This document shows positions 33,866 to 43,438 of a DNA stretch of 64,000 bases, one piece after another. The notes beneath the pieces are model-generated. The model searched no databases. It saw nothing but the letters and a program-made list of their open reading frames with translations, and was not told where the DNA came from. How positions within the stretch are numbered: position 1 is the stretch's first letter; each line of letters begins with the position of its first letter. The DNA is from Levilactobacillus huananensis. GTDB taxonomy: Bacteria; Bacillota; Bacilli; Lactobacillales; Lactobacillaceae. The DNA lies in the NCBI RefSeq assembly GCF_003946145.1, contig NZ_RHOC01000011.1:1-64000 (forward strand), written 5' to 3'. The translations under genes and the position numbers were made by a program.

Positions 33866-34351
33866 ATGCAGTGTCCGCACTGTCATCATAATGGGTCGCG
33901 GGTCGTGGATAGTCGGCCAACCGACGACGGCCGCGTCATTCGCCGGCGTCGTGAGTGTGAGAGCTGTGGCTTCCGCTTCACGACGTTTGAACGCGTTGAA
34001 GTGACCCCGCTTTTGGTAATCAAGAAAAACGGAACCCGTGAAGAATTTAACAGAGAAAAAATTTTAAAAGGTATTATCCGGTCTGCCGAGAAGCGGCCGG
34101 TGGGGATGGATGTCATGACCAAGGTTGTGGACGAAGTCGAAAATAAAATTCGTGCACTAGGCGTCAATGAAATCTCCAGTCAGTTGATTGGGGAATACGT
34201 CATGAATCGTCTAGTTGACGTGGATGAGATTGCCTACATCCGATTTGCCAGTGTTTATCGGCAATTTAAGGATACTGGCGTGTTCTTCAATGAATTGAAA
34301 GACATGATGGATAAAGACAAGCAGAAGGCCCGGAAGCGGTCGAAGCAATAA
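33866..34351 (+). CDS. nrdR: Transcriptional repressor NrdR
   Basis: A 161-residue protein with an N-terminal zinc ribbon (CPHC at 3-6 and CESC near 31-34) and an ATP-cone domain (about 49-139, beginning [17 protein letters not shown]). NrdR senses ATP/dATP and represses ribonucleotide reductase genes. The ATG follows GAGGTGACC. It lies in the polA-mutM-coaE-nrdR-dnaB-dnaI run, as in many Firmicutes. Confidence 0.97.
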   Translation: MQCPHCHHNGSRVVDSRPTDDGRVIRRRRECESCGFRFTTFERVEVTPLLVIKKNGTREEFNREKILKGIIRSAEKRPVGMDVMTKVVDEVENKIRALGVNEISSQLIGEYVMNRLVDVDEIAYIRFASVYRQFKDTGVFFNELKDMMDKDKQKARKRSKQ

Positions 34352-34363
34352 AGCGAGGCGAAA

Positions 34364-35737
34364 TTGGGAATGGAAGACTCTTGGCATCAGTTACAACCCA
34401 AGACCACTTTTTTGGTCCGTGTGGTCGATCGGGTTGCCGATCAAAGTTGGCAATCGCTAACGCAACTGTATCAACCGATCATCGGACCGAGTGCCACGGG
34501 GCTCTTCTCGGCCCTTTTTTGGCTTCCTAAGCGAGGAACCTATCAACGGCATGCCACTTTATTGGCAGAACTAGGGATGGATCTCTCACACCTTTACGAC
34601 GCGCGACTGCGGCTAGAGGCCACGGGACTGTTGACGACACGCGTAAAAATGGAACAGGGACTCCAAAGCTTTATTTATGAGTTACATGCCCCCCTGAATC
34701 CACCGGCATTCTTTAATGATGATCTTCTAAGTGTTCAGTTATTGGGGATGCTTGGGGATTCGTTGTATCAGTCGTTAGTGGCAGCTAATACGGTTACTGT
34801 CGAATCCGATGCCGATGAGGAAGACATCAGTAAGAACTTTTTGGATGTCTTTCATGTGAATGCCCAGAAAATTATGGATGTGCCGGACGCGGTGTCGAGT
34901 GCCAGGCAAGCGTTAGTACCAGCTAGTGAATCCGCCATGACGGCGGCAGAACCAGTGGATTTTGATTTTAAATTATTGGGAGAGATTCTCAATCGATCGT
35001 ATGTCGATACCCAAAACTTGGGACGTTATCGGTCATTACTGATTACCGAGATTACGATGTATGGATTGGATGAACCGACTCTTGCACGGTTTATTGGTGA
35101 GGCAACTGATCTGGCTTCAAATCAATTTAATCCCCAACAATTCAAACGGCTGATTGCCGATCAATTTGGGCGGCAATCAGCACCGCAAACGGTCTCCACT
35201 GCGACGCCGTCAGCAACACCAACGGCTAGTCAGTCGGCGGGAACCTCTAATCAAGAGGCGGCCCTCATCAAGGTAGCCAGCACGACGGCCCCAGCGCTCT
35301 TCTTACGTGCTATCAAACAGAAGAATGGGGGATTTGTCACGGATGGTGAACAACGTGTGGTTCGTGACCTTGTGAGTCGACAGTTGTTCCCAGAGTCCGT
35401 GTTGAATCTGATGATCTTCCACGTCCTCGTGGATGAGGATCGGCCAACCCTGAACAAGAATCTCTTGGATACGATTGCTAATGATTGGAGTAAGGCCAAG
35501 GTCAATACACCACAGCTGGCAATTCAAAAGATTCGTGAACGTCAGGCAGCAGCAGCCAAGCCACACCGTTCGCGGAAACAGCCAACGGTTAAGGAAACTT
35601 TGCCGGAGTGGGCCAAGAAACCGAATGAACCGGTTCAAACGTCGGGTCAGGCTAAATTGTCACCTGAGCAACAACAACAATTAAAAAAACGAATTGCTCG
35701 TTTAGAACGGCGATCCCAAGAGGGGAAGGAGGACTAA
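34364..35737 (+). CDS. dnaB: Replication initiation and membrane attachment protein DnaB
   Basis: A 457-residue DnaB/DnaD-family helicase-loader component (not the replicative helicase). The N-terminal winged-helix region and a later DnaD-like domain (about 300-385) are separated by a T/S/A-rich linker near 270-300; the C-terminus is basic. The start is TTG at 34364, with GAGG five bases upstream; the ATG two codons later would be 11 bases away. dnaI follows after three bases, fitting their joint role in loading the helicase at oriC and restart sites. Confidence 0.92.
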   Translation: MGMEDSWHQLQPKTTFLVRVVDRVADQSWQSLTQLYQPIIGPSATGLFSALFWLPKRGTYQRHATLLAELGMDLSHLYDARLRLEATGLLTTRVKMEQGLQSFIYELHAPLNPPAFFNDDLLSVQLLGMLGDSLYQSLVAANTVTVESDADEEDISKNFLDVFHVNAQKIMDVPDAVSSARQALVPASESAMTAAEPVDFDFKLLGEILNRSYVDTQNLGRYRSLLITEITMYGLDEPTLARFIGEATDLASNQFNPQQFKRLIADQFGRQSAPQTVSTATPSATPTASQSAGTSNQEAALIKVASTTAPALFLRAIKQKNGGFVTDGEQRVVRDLVSRQLFPESVLNLMIFHVLVDEDRPTLNKNLLDTIANDWSKAKVNTPQLAIQKIRERQAAAAKPHRSRKQPTVKETLPEWAKKPNEPVQTSGQAKLSPEQQQQLKKRIARLERRSQEGKED

Positions 35738-35740
35738 CGC

Positions 35741-36667
35741 ATGGAAGACCTAAGTAAGACGATGCAAAAGTTGATGAACCAGCGTCATCTCAATGACAAT
35801 TACCGTCAATTGATGGCGAAAACAGCCAACGATCCTGAGGTTAAAAAATTCTTACAAGATCATGAGGGAGAATTGGCGGCGGATGTGCTGACACGTTCGG
35901 CAGCCAAGCTCTACGAATTTGTGACGGAGCGTGCGAAGGTTGCCAACGGTGGTGAGACCTTTGCCGCAGGTTATGAACCACGACTGATTGTTTCCAATCA
36001 TTTGATTGACGTGGCCTACGTGCCAACGGCACAGACCCAGGAACGTCAGGCCCAACAACAGCTGCGTCAGCGGGTGAAGTCGATCGCAATGCCTAAGAGT
36101 ATTCGAGAGGCGACACTGGCCAATTTTGACCAGGATGACGATCGGGCCGAGGCTTTGATGGCAGCGTTAGACTTCATCGATGCATACGAAGCCAATCCTA
36201 AGCGTCGTCATCAAGCCCTATATCTGGCTGGAAGCTTCGGTGTCGGGAAGACTTATCTGCTAGCTGCCGTTGCTCATCAATTGGCAACGGACGGCTTTGC
36301 CACGACGTTGGTCCACTTCCCAAGCTTTGCCGTTGAAATGAAAAATGCCATTGCCCAAAATGGCGTGGCCGACAAATTGGAGTCATTAAAGAAGGCACCC
36401 GTCCTGATGATTGATGATATCGGGGCCGATGCCATGTCAGCTTGGGTACGTGACGATATTCTGGGGGTTATTCTGGAATACCGGATGCAAGAAGAGTTGC
36501 CAACTTTCTTCAGTTCCAATTTTTCCATGGCACAATTGGAGAAGGAACATTTGCGGATCTCAACGCGTGGGGATGACGAACCACTGAAGGCCCAACGGCT
36601 GATGCAACGGATTCGTTTCTTAGCTCGTGAGATCACGATGGTTGGGGTGAACCGTCGACCCCAGTAA
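35741..36667 (+). CDS. dnaI: Primosomal protein DnaI (helicase loader)
   Basis: A 308-residue AAA+ protein: an N-terminal helicase-interacting domain (about 1-105), Walker A GSFGVGKT near 165-172, Walker B LMIDDIGAD near 222-230, and a sensor region SSNFSM. It loads the replicative helicase together with DnaB and DnaD. The ATG has GGAAGGAGG upstream and is coupled to dnaB. Confidence 0.95.
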   Translation: MEDLSKTMQKLMNQRHLNDNYRQLMAKTANDPEVKKFLQDHEGELAADVLTRSAAKLYEFVTERAKVANGGETFAAGYEPRLIVSNHLIDVAYVPTAQTQERQAQQQLRQRVKSIAMPKSIREATLANFDQDDDRAEALMAALDFIDAYEANPKRRHQALYLAGSFGVGKTYLLAAVAHQLATDGFATTLVHFPSFAVEMKNAIAQNGVADKLESLKKAPVLMIDDIGADAMSAWVRDDILGVILEYRMQEELPTFFSSNFSMAQLEKEHLRISTRGDDEPLKAQRLMQRIRFLAREITMVGVNRRPQ

Positions 36668-36782
36668 ATGCGCCGAGCAAATATAAAATTTTATGGAGAC
36701 GGGAATTGCAGAAAAATTATTGGCAAGAGGCGGCGGTCGTTATCAGGGTGACCATTGATTCGAATTTTTACATTGCCATCCC

Positions 36783-36811
36783 TTGACAATATTTGGCTGC
36801 AAGTGTTTAAT
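36783..36811 (+). promoter_or_regulatory. thrS promoter
   Basis: A consensus -35 TTGACA (36783-36788), 17-base spacer and TTTAAT (36806-36811) precede the T-box leader. Confidence 0.75.
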
Positions 36812-36825
36812 AGTCTTTGAAACCA

Positions 36826-37066
36826 CAAGAGCTATGACGAAAGACATGGTGGTGGTGGAGTCGTTCACAGGAAGAGCTGGCCTAGATTGGAAGCCGACTT
36901 AGCGCCCACCAGCATTACCGCTTTCCTAGCTGTCGAGAGGAAATTTTCGACCGGTCCGTTCCGTTAGCGACGATTAGAGTTCACGGGATCAGTCTCGTGA
37001 AAAATATCGGGTGGAACCACGTTAATGACGTCCCCAGTGCCTTCTTTGGCACTGGGGATTTTTTCG
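36826..37066 (+). promoter_or_regulatory. thrS T-box riboswitch leader
   Basis: The leader has stem I elements from about 36826, the T-box core GGTGGAACCACG at 37010-37021 and a terminator TCCCCAGTGCC/GGCACTGGGGA plus T run at 37031-37066. An ACC codon at 36917-36919 is a plausible threonine specifier. The discriminator-pairing base is A (UGGA), which asks for a tRNA-Thr with U73. Uncharged tRNA-Thr should allow read-through into thrS. Confidence 0.92.
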
Positions 37067-37103
37067 TATTCAGCCCGAAAATCAATAAGGGAGATTGTAA
37101 ACT

Positions 37104-39047
37104 ATGGCAGATATTTCATTGAAATTTCCAGATGGTAACGTTAAAGAATTCCCAGCCGGCACAACACCAGAAGATGTTGCAAAGTCGATTTCCATTAGTT
37201 TAGGGAAAAAAGCCGTTGCAGCTAAGTTAGACGGCGAATTGATCGACAACTTAACGCCAATTGCACACGATGGTAGCATCGAAATTGTGACGAAGGGTGA
37301 CGAAGATGGCTTGACGGTTCTGCGGAACACGACTGCTGCCTTGGTCAGAATTGCTTTGAAAAAGGAATTTCCAGCCATTCGTTTGGGTGAAGTTCGTGCT
37401 GACGAAGACGGGTTCTTCGTGGATACCGACAAAGATGACCAACAAGTCAGTGTTGACGAATTGGATGCCATTGCCGTTATCGTTGAAAAACTAGTCGCCG
37501 ACAAGGTTGCTATCGAACGTGTTGTCCTCAGCAAGGCTGATGCTTTGGCTCAAGCCAAGGCGGATCCTTATACGACCGACTTGATCAACGCCATTGACGG
37601 CGACCAAGTTAACTTCTTGAAGATTGGTGATCACCAAATCTTAAGTGACGGTGCTCAATTAGCCAACACGGGTGACGTGAAGAAGTTCAAGTTGCTCTCC
37701 GTTGCCGGTGCTTACTGGCAAGGCAAGTCTTCAAATCCAATGCTCCAACGGATTTACGGGACGGCCTTCTACAAGCAAGCTGATTTGGATGCCGACTTAG
37801 CTCGTCGCCAAGAAGCACGCGAACGTGACCACCGTGTTATCGGAAACCAACTGGACTTGTTCTTCGTTGATCCTAAGGTTGGTGCCGGTTTACCATACTG
37901 GATGCCAAATGGGGCGACTATTCGTCGTACCATCGAACGTTACATCATCGACAAGGAAGTTGCTAACGGGTACCAACACGTGTACACACCAGTCTTGGCT
38001 AACTTGGATCTGTACAAGCAATCCGGTCACTGGGCTCACTACCGTGAAGACATGTTCCCGCCGATGGACATGGGTGATGGCGAACAACTTGAATTGCGGC
38101 CAATGAACTGCCCTAGCCATATTCAAATTTACAACCACCACATCCGTTCTTATCGTGAACTCCCATTACGGATTGCTGAATTAGGGATGATGCACCGTTA
38201 CGAAAAGTCCGGTGCCTTGAGTGGGTTGCAACGTGTTCGTGAAATGACCTTGAACGATGGTCACACGTTCGTTGCTCCAGAACAAATTCAAGATGAATTT
38301 AAGAGTATTCTGGACTTGATGGTTAAGGTTTACAAAGACTTCGACATCAAGGACTACACGTTCCGTCTGAGCTACCGTGACCCTAAGAACACGGAGAAGT
38401 ACTTCGATGACGACGAAATGTGGAACAACGCACAAAAAATGTTGAAGGGTGCCATGGATGACTTGGGCTTACCTTACGTCGAAGCCGAAGGGGAAGCTGC
38501 CTTCTACGGTCCTAAGTTGGACGTTCAGACGAAGACGGCGCTTGGGAACGAAGAAACGCTCTCAACTATCCAATTGGACTTCATGTTGCCAGAACGCTTC
38601 GACTTACACTATGTCGGTGCTGATGGTGAAGAACATCGCCCAGTGATGATTCACCGTGGCCTGGTTTCAACGATGGAACGATTCACCGCTTACCTGACTG
38701 AAATTTACAAGGGTGCCTTTCCAACTTGGTTGGCTCCTAAGCAAGTTACGATCATTCCTGTTTCCGAAGAGAAACATGGTGCTTACGCTGACAAGTTAGC
38801 CGCTGAATTAAAAGCTGCTGATGTTCGGGTCAACGTCGACAAGCGTGGTGAAAAGATGGGTTACCTGATTCGAGATGCCCAAACGCACAAGATTCCATAC
38901 ACGTTGGTTGTCGGTGAAGACGAAATGGCCAATGGGACTGTTTCCGTGCGGAAGTACGGGGAAGACGACAGTGAGTCCATGAGCAGTGATGCCTTCGTTA
39001 AGGAAATTCTGAGTGACATCGCTTCATACAGTCGCGAGGAAAACTAA
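37104..39047 (+). CDS. thrS: Threonyl-tRNA synthetase
   Basis: A 647-residue class II synthetase with an N-terminal TGS domain (1-62), the editing (SAD) domain, the catalytic core with motif 2 region [18 protein letters not shown] and conserved NCPSHI, and a C-terminal anticodon domain from about 545. It charges tRNA-Thr and is controlled by the T-box leader. The ATG follows AAGGGAG. A terminator follows, so it is monocistronic. Confidence 0.97.
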   Translation: MADISLKFPDGNVKEFPAGTTPEDVAKSISISLGKKAVAAKLDGELIDNLTPIAHDGSIEIVTKGDEDGLTVLRNTTAALVRIALKKEFPAIRLGEVRADEDGFFVDTDKDDQQVSVDELDAIAVIVEKLVADKVAIERVVLSKADALAQAKADPYTTDLINAIDGDQVNFLKIGDHQILSDGAQLANTGDVKKFKLLSVAGAYWQGKSSNPMLQRIYGTAFYKQADLDADLARRQEARERDHRVIGNQLDLFFVDPKVGAGLPYWMPNGATIRRTIERYIIDKEVANGYQHVYTPVLANLDLYKQSGHWAHYREDMFPPMDMGDGEQLELRPMNCPSHIQIYNHHIRSYRELPLRIAELGMMHRYEKSGALSGLQRVREMTLNDGHTFVAPEQIQDEFKSILDLMVKVYKDFDIKDYTFRLSYRDPKNTEKYFDDDEMWNNAQKMLKGAMDDLGLPYVEAEGEAAFYGPKLDVQTKTALGNEETLSTIQLDFMLPERFDLHYVGADGEEHRPVMIHRGLVSTMERFTAYLTEIYKGAFPTWLAPKQVTIIPVSEEKHGAYADKLAAELKAADVRVNVDKRGEKMGYLIRDAQTHKIPYTLVVGEDEMANGTVSVRKYGEDDSESMSSDAFVKEILSDIASYSREEN

Positions 39048-39080
39048 TTCGGTTCTGGTATACAACCAGAGAATAGAAGA

Positions 39081-39108
39081 AACGAGGTCGTCTAGACGGC
39101 CTCGTTTT
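39081..39108 (+). terminator. thrS terminator
   Basis: AACGAGGTCGT pairs with ACGGCCTCGTT and is followed by TTTTG. Confidence 0.82.
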
Positions 39109-39179
39109 GTGCCTAGCCCGATGCCAATGAACTTTAGCGAAACACCCGTTGACATCGAATCGGCTAGCTGGTATGATGG

Positions 39180-39365
39180 TTAAGTTGAGAAATTAAGCAG
39201 AGGCTTCCGCTTCTCGCCTAGCGACGTAAGTTACTGGGCTGGATATGCACGTTATTTCCATTTTACAATGGAATTTCATGCGGGAGCTGTTTGATTTTCA
39301 TCAAAAGTTCCCGCATTTTTTGTGGGGTTGATTTCTGCAAGTTCTCGAGATTATTTTGGAGGTGG
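39180..39365 (+). promoter_or_regulatory. infC-rpmI-rplT leader with attenuator (L20-leader type)
   Basis: Before infC a hairpin ATGCGGGA...TCCCGCAT with a T run (39278-39322) lies inside the leader and would stop transcription early. In B. subtilis the same operon is repressed by ribosomal protein L20 binding its leader and favouring such a terminator. The position and architecture fit; the L20-binding fold itself was not modelled. Confidence 0.75.
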
Positions 39366-39890
39366 ATTACCATAGCAAGCGACACGATTGTCAACGAGGG
39401 GATTCGAGCACGTGAAGTACGGCTGATCGCTGATAACGGCGACCAATTGGGCATTAAGACCAAGAGTGAAGCCTTACAGATCGCTGAAGAAGCGAACCTC
39501 GATGTAGTTTTGGTTGCACCGAAAGCTAAGCCACCGGTAGCCCGCATTATGGACTACGGGAAGTATCGGTTCGAGTTGCAAAAGAAGCAACGCGAAGCAC
39601 GTAAGAAGCAAAAAGTGGTCAGTGTTAAGGAAGTTCGTCTGAGTCCTACCATTGATACCAACGACTTCAACACCAAGTTAAAGAACGCTAAAAAGTTCTT
39701 GGCTAAGGGTGAAAAGGTTCGCGTATCAATTCGGTTTAAGGGTCGGGCAATTACTCATAAAGACATTGGTCGCCAGGTGCTTAACCGTATGGCAGCTGAG
39801 ACTTCTGAAGTTGCAACGGTTGAACAACGACCGAAGATGGATGGACGGAGCATGTTTCTCATGCTGGCACCCATCGCTGAACAAAAGTAA
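39366..39890 (+). CDS. infC: Translation initiation factor IF-3, probable ATT start
   Basis: The 174-residue protein reads (M)[20 protein letters not shown], the usual IF-3 N-terminus, and has the N- and C-domains with a lysine-rich linker. No ATG, GTG or TTG fits: the frame goes GGAGG-TGG-ATT-ACC-ATA. ATT at 39366 is the likely start, as in E. coli, where the AUU start lets IF-3 control its own synthesis; ATA at 39372 is the other choice and has better spacing. It heads the infC-rpmI-rplT operon. Confidence 0.93.
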   Translation: MTIASDTIVNEGIRAREVRLIADNGDQLGIKTKSEALQIAEEANLDVVLVAPKAKPPVARIMDYGKYRFELQKKQREARKKQKVVSVKEVRLSPTIDTNDFNTKLKNAKKFLAKGEKVRVSIRFKGRAITHKDIGRQVLNRMAAETSEVATVEQRPKMDGRSMFLMLAPIAEQK

Positions 39891-39940
39891 GAATTGATGG
39901 GGTAGCTTCGGCTACCAATTTAAGGAGGAAATTTCGTATT

Positions 39941-40135
39941 ATGCCAAAGATGAAGACTAACCGTGCTGCAGCAAAGCGGTTCAAAGTAACTGCTAATGGC
40001 GGCCTTAAGAGTGGTAACGCCTACACGCAACACCGTTTCCATGGTAAGACTAAGAAACAACGCCGGAACCTTCGTGGAACCCGGATGATGGATGAAACGA
40101 CTTTAAAGACTTACCACCAATTATTACAAAAGTAA
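39941..40135 (+). CDS. rpmI: Ribosomal protein bL35
   Basis: A 64-residue basic protein starting [17 protein letters not shown], the bL35 signature, with the RNLRGTRMM segment. It is part of the large subunit. The ATG has AAGGAGG upstream; it is the middle gene of the infC operon. Confidence 0.98.
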   Translation: MPKMKTNRAAAKRFKVTANGGLKSGNAYTQHRFHGKTKKQRRNLRGTRMMDETTLKTYHQLLQK

Positions 40136-40205
40136 GCTAGTCGTTAGATTTTCGGGTCGACGAAATGTCGACATAATGTTTGAATTGATTTAGGAGGAAA
40201 AGATT

Positions 40206-40565
40206 ATGCCACGAGTTAAAGGCGGTACTGTTACACGCGCACGTCGTAGAAAAGTTTTAAAGTTAGCTAAGGGTTACCGGGGCTCAAAGCACCGTTTATT
40301 CAAGGTTGCTAAGGACCAAGTTCGGAAAGGTTACCAATACGCTTACCGTGATCGTAAGGCCACGAAGCGTGACTTCCGTAAGCTTTGGATCACTCGGATC
40401 AACGCAGCTGCTCGGATCAATGGTTTGAGCTACAGCAAGTTGATGCATGGTTTGAAGTTAGCTAACATTGATGTTAACCGTAAGATGTTAGCCGATTTAG
40501 CCGTTAATGATGCGGCTGCATTCAAAGCTTTAGCTGACCAAGCTAAAGAAGCATTGGCTGCTTAA
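40206..40565 (+). CDS. rplT: Ribosomal protein bL20
   Basis: A 119-residue basic protein, [19 protein letters not shown] at the start, with the typical [10 protein letters not shown]-like C-terminal part. It binds 23S rRNA early in assembly and, in Bacillus, represses its own operon. TAGGAGG precedes the ATG. Confidence 0.98.
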   Translation: MPRVKGGTVTRARRRKVLKLAKGYRGSKHRLFKVAKDQVRKGYQYAYRDRKATKRDFRKLWITRINAAARINGLSYSKLMHGLKLANIDVNRKMLADLAVNDAAAFKALADQAKEALAA

Positions 40566-40581
40566 TTCAGTCGATGGAAAG

Positions 40582-40611
40582 AGACTTCGCTGCTAAGCGG
40601 GGTCTTTTTTA
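40582..40611 (+). terminator. infC-rpmI-rplT terminator
   Basis: AGACTTCGCT pairs with AGCGGGGTCT (with G-T pairs) around GCTA, then TTTTTT. Confidence 0.87.
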
Positions 40612-40738
40612 TTAGTACGGAGCTGGGCTTGAGGACAGAAAGCGCCTTCTATTCCAGTGCGACGCGGTCTGCGTTCTAACGCTTGAAATTAGCCGTGGAT
40701 CCCGGCTGTTACGAGTGGTAAAATAGGCCGGAATTGCG

Positions 40739-40744
40739 TATAAT
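40739..40744 (+). promoter_or_regulatory. -10 element before yqeG
   Basis: A consensus TATAAT about 55 bases before yqeG. No good -35 was found 16-18 bases upstream. Confidence 0.4.
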
Positions 40745-40797
40745 TAAATGCTAGACAGCCGGTAACGGCAATTGGACGAAGGGGGGCAGTCACCCGC

Positions 40798-41340
40798 ATG
40801 GTATCCAGATTCAAGCCAACGTGGATGGTTACGAACATATACGATTTGACACCGGCTCAACTACGGGCTAATGGGGTCAAAGCGGTGTTAACCGACCTAG
40901 ATAATACGCTCATTGCTTGGAATAATCCCGATGGGACCCCCGAGTTACGTCATTGGTTGACGATGCTTGAGATGGCCGGAATTCAGGTGATTGTGGTCTC
41001 AAACAACAGTCGTGCTCGGGTTGACCGAGCAGTAGCACCATTTGATTTACCCTATGTGCATCGTGCTTTAAAACCGCTCACGTGGGGGATTCGACGGGCC
41101 CTACGCCGTTGGCATCTCAACCGCAATGAAGCGGTTATGGTTGGGGACCAAATCTTAACTGACGTCTGGGCTGCGCATCGCAGTGGCGTTAGAAGTGTCT
41201 TAGTAAAACCTATTTTGAAGTCGGACGCTTGGGTAACTAAGGGAAACCGGCTCTTAGAAAAAGTTATTTTGTGGCGTTTACACCACAATTATCCAGAATT
41301 AACCTGGCAGGAGGATCTTGATGAACGAAAAACACACTGA
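40798..41340 (+). CDS. yqeG: HAD-family phosphatase YqeG
   Basis: A 180-residue HAD-superfamily IIIA protein with motif I LTDLDNTL near 33-40 and motif III/IV region VMVGDQILTD near 113-122. Family members dephosphorylate small phosphates such as phosphatidylglycerophosphate-like substrates; the real substrate is unproven. It starts the yqeG-yqeH-yhbY-nadD-yqeK-rsfS-yqeM run, and its 3' end overlaps yqeH by 20 bases. Confidence 0.92.
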   Translation: MVSRFKPTWMVTNIYDLTPAQLRANGVKAVLTDLDNTLIAWNNPDGTPELRHWLTMLEMAGIQVIVVSNNSRARVDRAVAPFDLPYVHRALKPLTWGIRRALRRWHLNRNEAVMVGDQILTDVWAAHRSGVRSVLVKPILKSDAWVTKGNRLLEKVILWRLHHNYPELTWQEDLDERKTH

Positions 41341-42463
41341 ACCCGTTTTAATTGATGGCGAACCACTTCACTGTATTGGCTGTGGGGCGATCATTCAGAC
41401 AACGGACAAGACGGCCCCTGGCTATACGCCACAGTCGGCTCTCGATAAGGGACTTGAAAAAGAAGAGGTCTATTGTCAACGATGCTTCCGGTTACGTCAT
41501 TACAATGAAATCGTACCGGTTGGTTTGACGGACGACGACTTCTTACAATTACTGACTCAGATTCAAGATGCCAACGCGCTGATCGTCTACGTCGTCGATA
41601 TCTTTGATTTTAACGGGAGTGTGATTCCTGGACTACACCGTTTCGTCGGGGACAACCCCGTCTTATTGGTTGGGAACAAGGAAGATTTGATGCCCCGGTC
41701 ATTGAAGCGCAGTAAGTTGAAGGACTGGATCCGGCAACGGGCCAACGAACAAGGTATTCGGCCAATGGACGTCGCCCTATTGAGTGCTAAGACCAATCAA
41801 TCCGTTGACGAGTTACTTCAACTCATCAACAAGTATCGTGGCGATCGGGACGTGTACGTCGTTGGGGTAACCAACGTTGGGAAATCCACATTGATTAACC
41901 AAATCATTCGGCAAAATACCGGAGTGAAGGACTTGATCACGACGTCTCGTTTCCCTGGAACGACGTTGGATAAAATTGAAATTCCATTGGATGATGACCA
42001 CGTCTTGGTGGACACCCCTGGGATCATTCAAAACCAACAGATGGCTCACTTCTTGGATGGTAAGGACCTCAAGATTGTGACGCCACAGAAGCCGGTTAAG
42101 CCTAAGGAATATCAACTGAATGACCAACAAACACTGTTCTTCGGTGGGGTTGCTCGGTTCGATTACACCAAAGGACCAAAAGCTGGTTTCACGGCTTACT
42201 TTGAAAATAATCTCTACATTCACCGTACCAAGCTGGAGAATGCGGATGACTTTTACGCACGTCAAGTGGGTCAGTTACTGACACCACCGCATGCGGAAAA
42301 TGTTGATGACTTCCCAGCCTTGGTCGCGCATGAATTTAAAATTACTGAAAAAAGTGATCTGGTCTTTGAAGGACTGGGTTGGATTACCGTTCCCGCCGGC
42401 GTCAATGTGACCGGTTGGGCACCAGCAGGAGTCGGCGTTTTAGTACGTCGCGCAATGATTTAA
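41321..42463 (+). CDS. yqeH: Ribosome biogenesis GTPase YqeH
   Basis: A 380-residue circularly permuted GTPase. It has an N-terminal treble-clef zinc site (CIGCG and CQRCFRLRHY), then G4 NKEDL, G5 SAKT, G1 GVTNVGKST, G2 region TSRFPGTT and G3 DTPG, i.e. G4-G5-G1-G2-G3. It is needed for 30S assembly. The ATG at 41321 has GGAGG seven bases upstream and lies within the end of yqeG. Confidence 0.95.
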   Translation: MNEKHTEPVLIDGEPLHCIGCGAIIQTTDKTAPGYTPQSALDKGLEKEEVYCQRCFRLRHYNEIVPVGLTDDDFLQLLTQIQDANALIVYVVDIFDFNGSVIPGLHRFVGDNPVLLVGNKEDLMPRSLKRSKLKDWIRQRANEQGIRPMDVALLSAKTNQSVDELLQLINKYRGDRDVYVVGVTNVGKSTLINQIIRQNTGVKDLITTSRFPGTTLDKIEIPLDDDHVLVDTPGIIQNQQMAHFLDGKDLKIVTPQKPVKPKEYQLNDQQTLFFGGVARFDYTKGPKAGFTAYFENNLYIHRTKLENADDFYARQVGQLLTPPHAENVDDFPALVAHEFKITEKSDLVFEGLGWITVPAGVNVTGWAPAGVGVLVRRAMI

Positions 42464-42482
42464 TCAAATGGAGGATGACAAT

Positions 42483-42791
42483 TTGCTACGAGGGAAACAG
42501 AAACGGTATTTACGGGCTCACGCCCACAACATGCGACCACTCTTCTCAGTTGGGAAGAACGGTCTGACCGAGGCTTGGTTAGACCAATTAACCGGAGCCT
42601 TAGAAAACCGAGAATTAATCAAGATTAATCTCCAACAGAGTGCTGACGTTACGGTTGATGAAACCAAGGCCTTTATCGAAGACAACACATCCATTCAAGT
42701 TGTCCAAACGATTGGTCGCGTCCTGGTTCTGTACCGGCCAGCAACGGATGAAGAAAACCAAAGAATTTCATCAATCGTTGAAGAGATGTAG
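42483..42791 (+). CDS. yhbY: CRM-domain ribosome assembly RNA-binding protein YhbY
   Basis: A 102-residue CRM-domain protein: LRGKQKRYLRAHAHNMRP then the GxxG-type loop region VGKNGLTEAW. It binds pre-50S ribosomal RNA. TTG at 42483 is taken as the start because GGAGG lies eight bases before it; the ATG at 42468 overlaps that site and has none of its own. In Bacillus aroE lies before it; here yqeH is directly upstream. Confidence 0.93.
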   Translation: MLRGKQKRYLRAHAHNMRPLFSVGKNGLTEAWLDQLTGALENRELIKINLQQSADVTVDETKAFIEDNTSIQVVQTIGRVLVLYRPATDEENQRISSIVEEM

Positions 42792-42805
42792 GAGGCCTGG
42801 CAGTC

Positions 42806-43438
42806 GTGGTTAAAATTGCAGAGCAAACGAGTACGCAGGTCGCGACGCAAATGGCAGCGACCGCAAAGAAGCGCCGGATTGGTATTCTTGGTGGGACCTT
42901 CAATCCGCCACATCTGGGGCACCTCGTCATCGCTGATCAGGTCGCAACTCAGTTAGGGCTCGACAAGGTTTTGTTTATGCCCGATGCCGAACCGCCTCAC
43001 GTGGACCGCAAGATTGCTATTCCAGCGGCCGATCGGGTCGCCATGGTTAAAGCAGCTATTAAGGATAACCCGCGGTTTGCTCTCGAGTTGACCGAGGTTG
43101 AGCGGGGCGGCAAGAGCTATTCGTATGACACGATGTTGCAATTAACCCGGGCTCACCCGGAGAATCAATACTACTTCATTATTGGGGGCGACATGGTTGC
43201 CTACCTCCCAAAGTGGTATCGGATCGATGATCTTTTAAAGTTAGTTCAGTTTGTCGGCGTCTGTCGGCAAGGATTCACCCATGAATCACCGTATCCGGTG
43301 CTTTGGGTGGATGTGCCCCAGATTGGGATTAGTTCGACTATGGTTCGGGACCAGGTTCGGCGGGGACAATCCGTGCGCTACCTGGTGCCAACGATGGTGG
43401 ACCTCTATATAAAGGAGCATCTGTTATATCGTGACTGA
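42806..43438 (+). CDS. nadD: Nicotinate-nucleotide adenylyltransferase
   Basis: A 210-residue nucleotidyltransferase with GGTFNPPHLGHL (about 29-40) and the ISSTMVR motif near 179-185. It makes nicotinate adenine dinucleotide in NAD synthesis. The GTG at 42806 gives an N-terminal extension of about 20 residues before the first strand; an in-frame ATG at 42851 would remove part of it but has no ribosome binding site, while GTG has GGAGG 10 bases upstream. Confidence 0.95.
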   Translation: MVKIAEQTSTQVATQMAATAKKRRIGILGGTFNPPHLGHLVIADQVATQLGLDKVLFMPDAEPPHVDRKIAIPAADRVAMVKAAIKDNPRFALELTEVERGGKSYSYDTMLQLTRAHPENQYYFIIGGDMVAYLPKWYRIDDLLKLVQFVGVCRQGFTHESPYPVLWVDVPQIGISSTMVRDQVRRGQSVRYLVPTMVDLYIKEHLLYRD

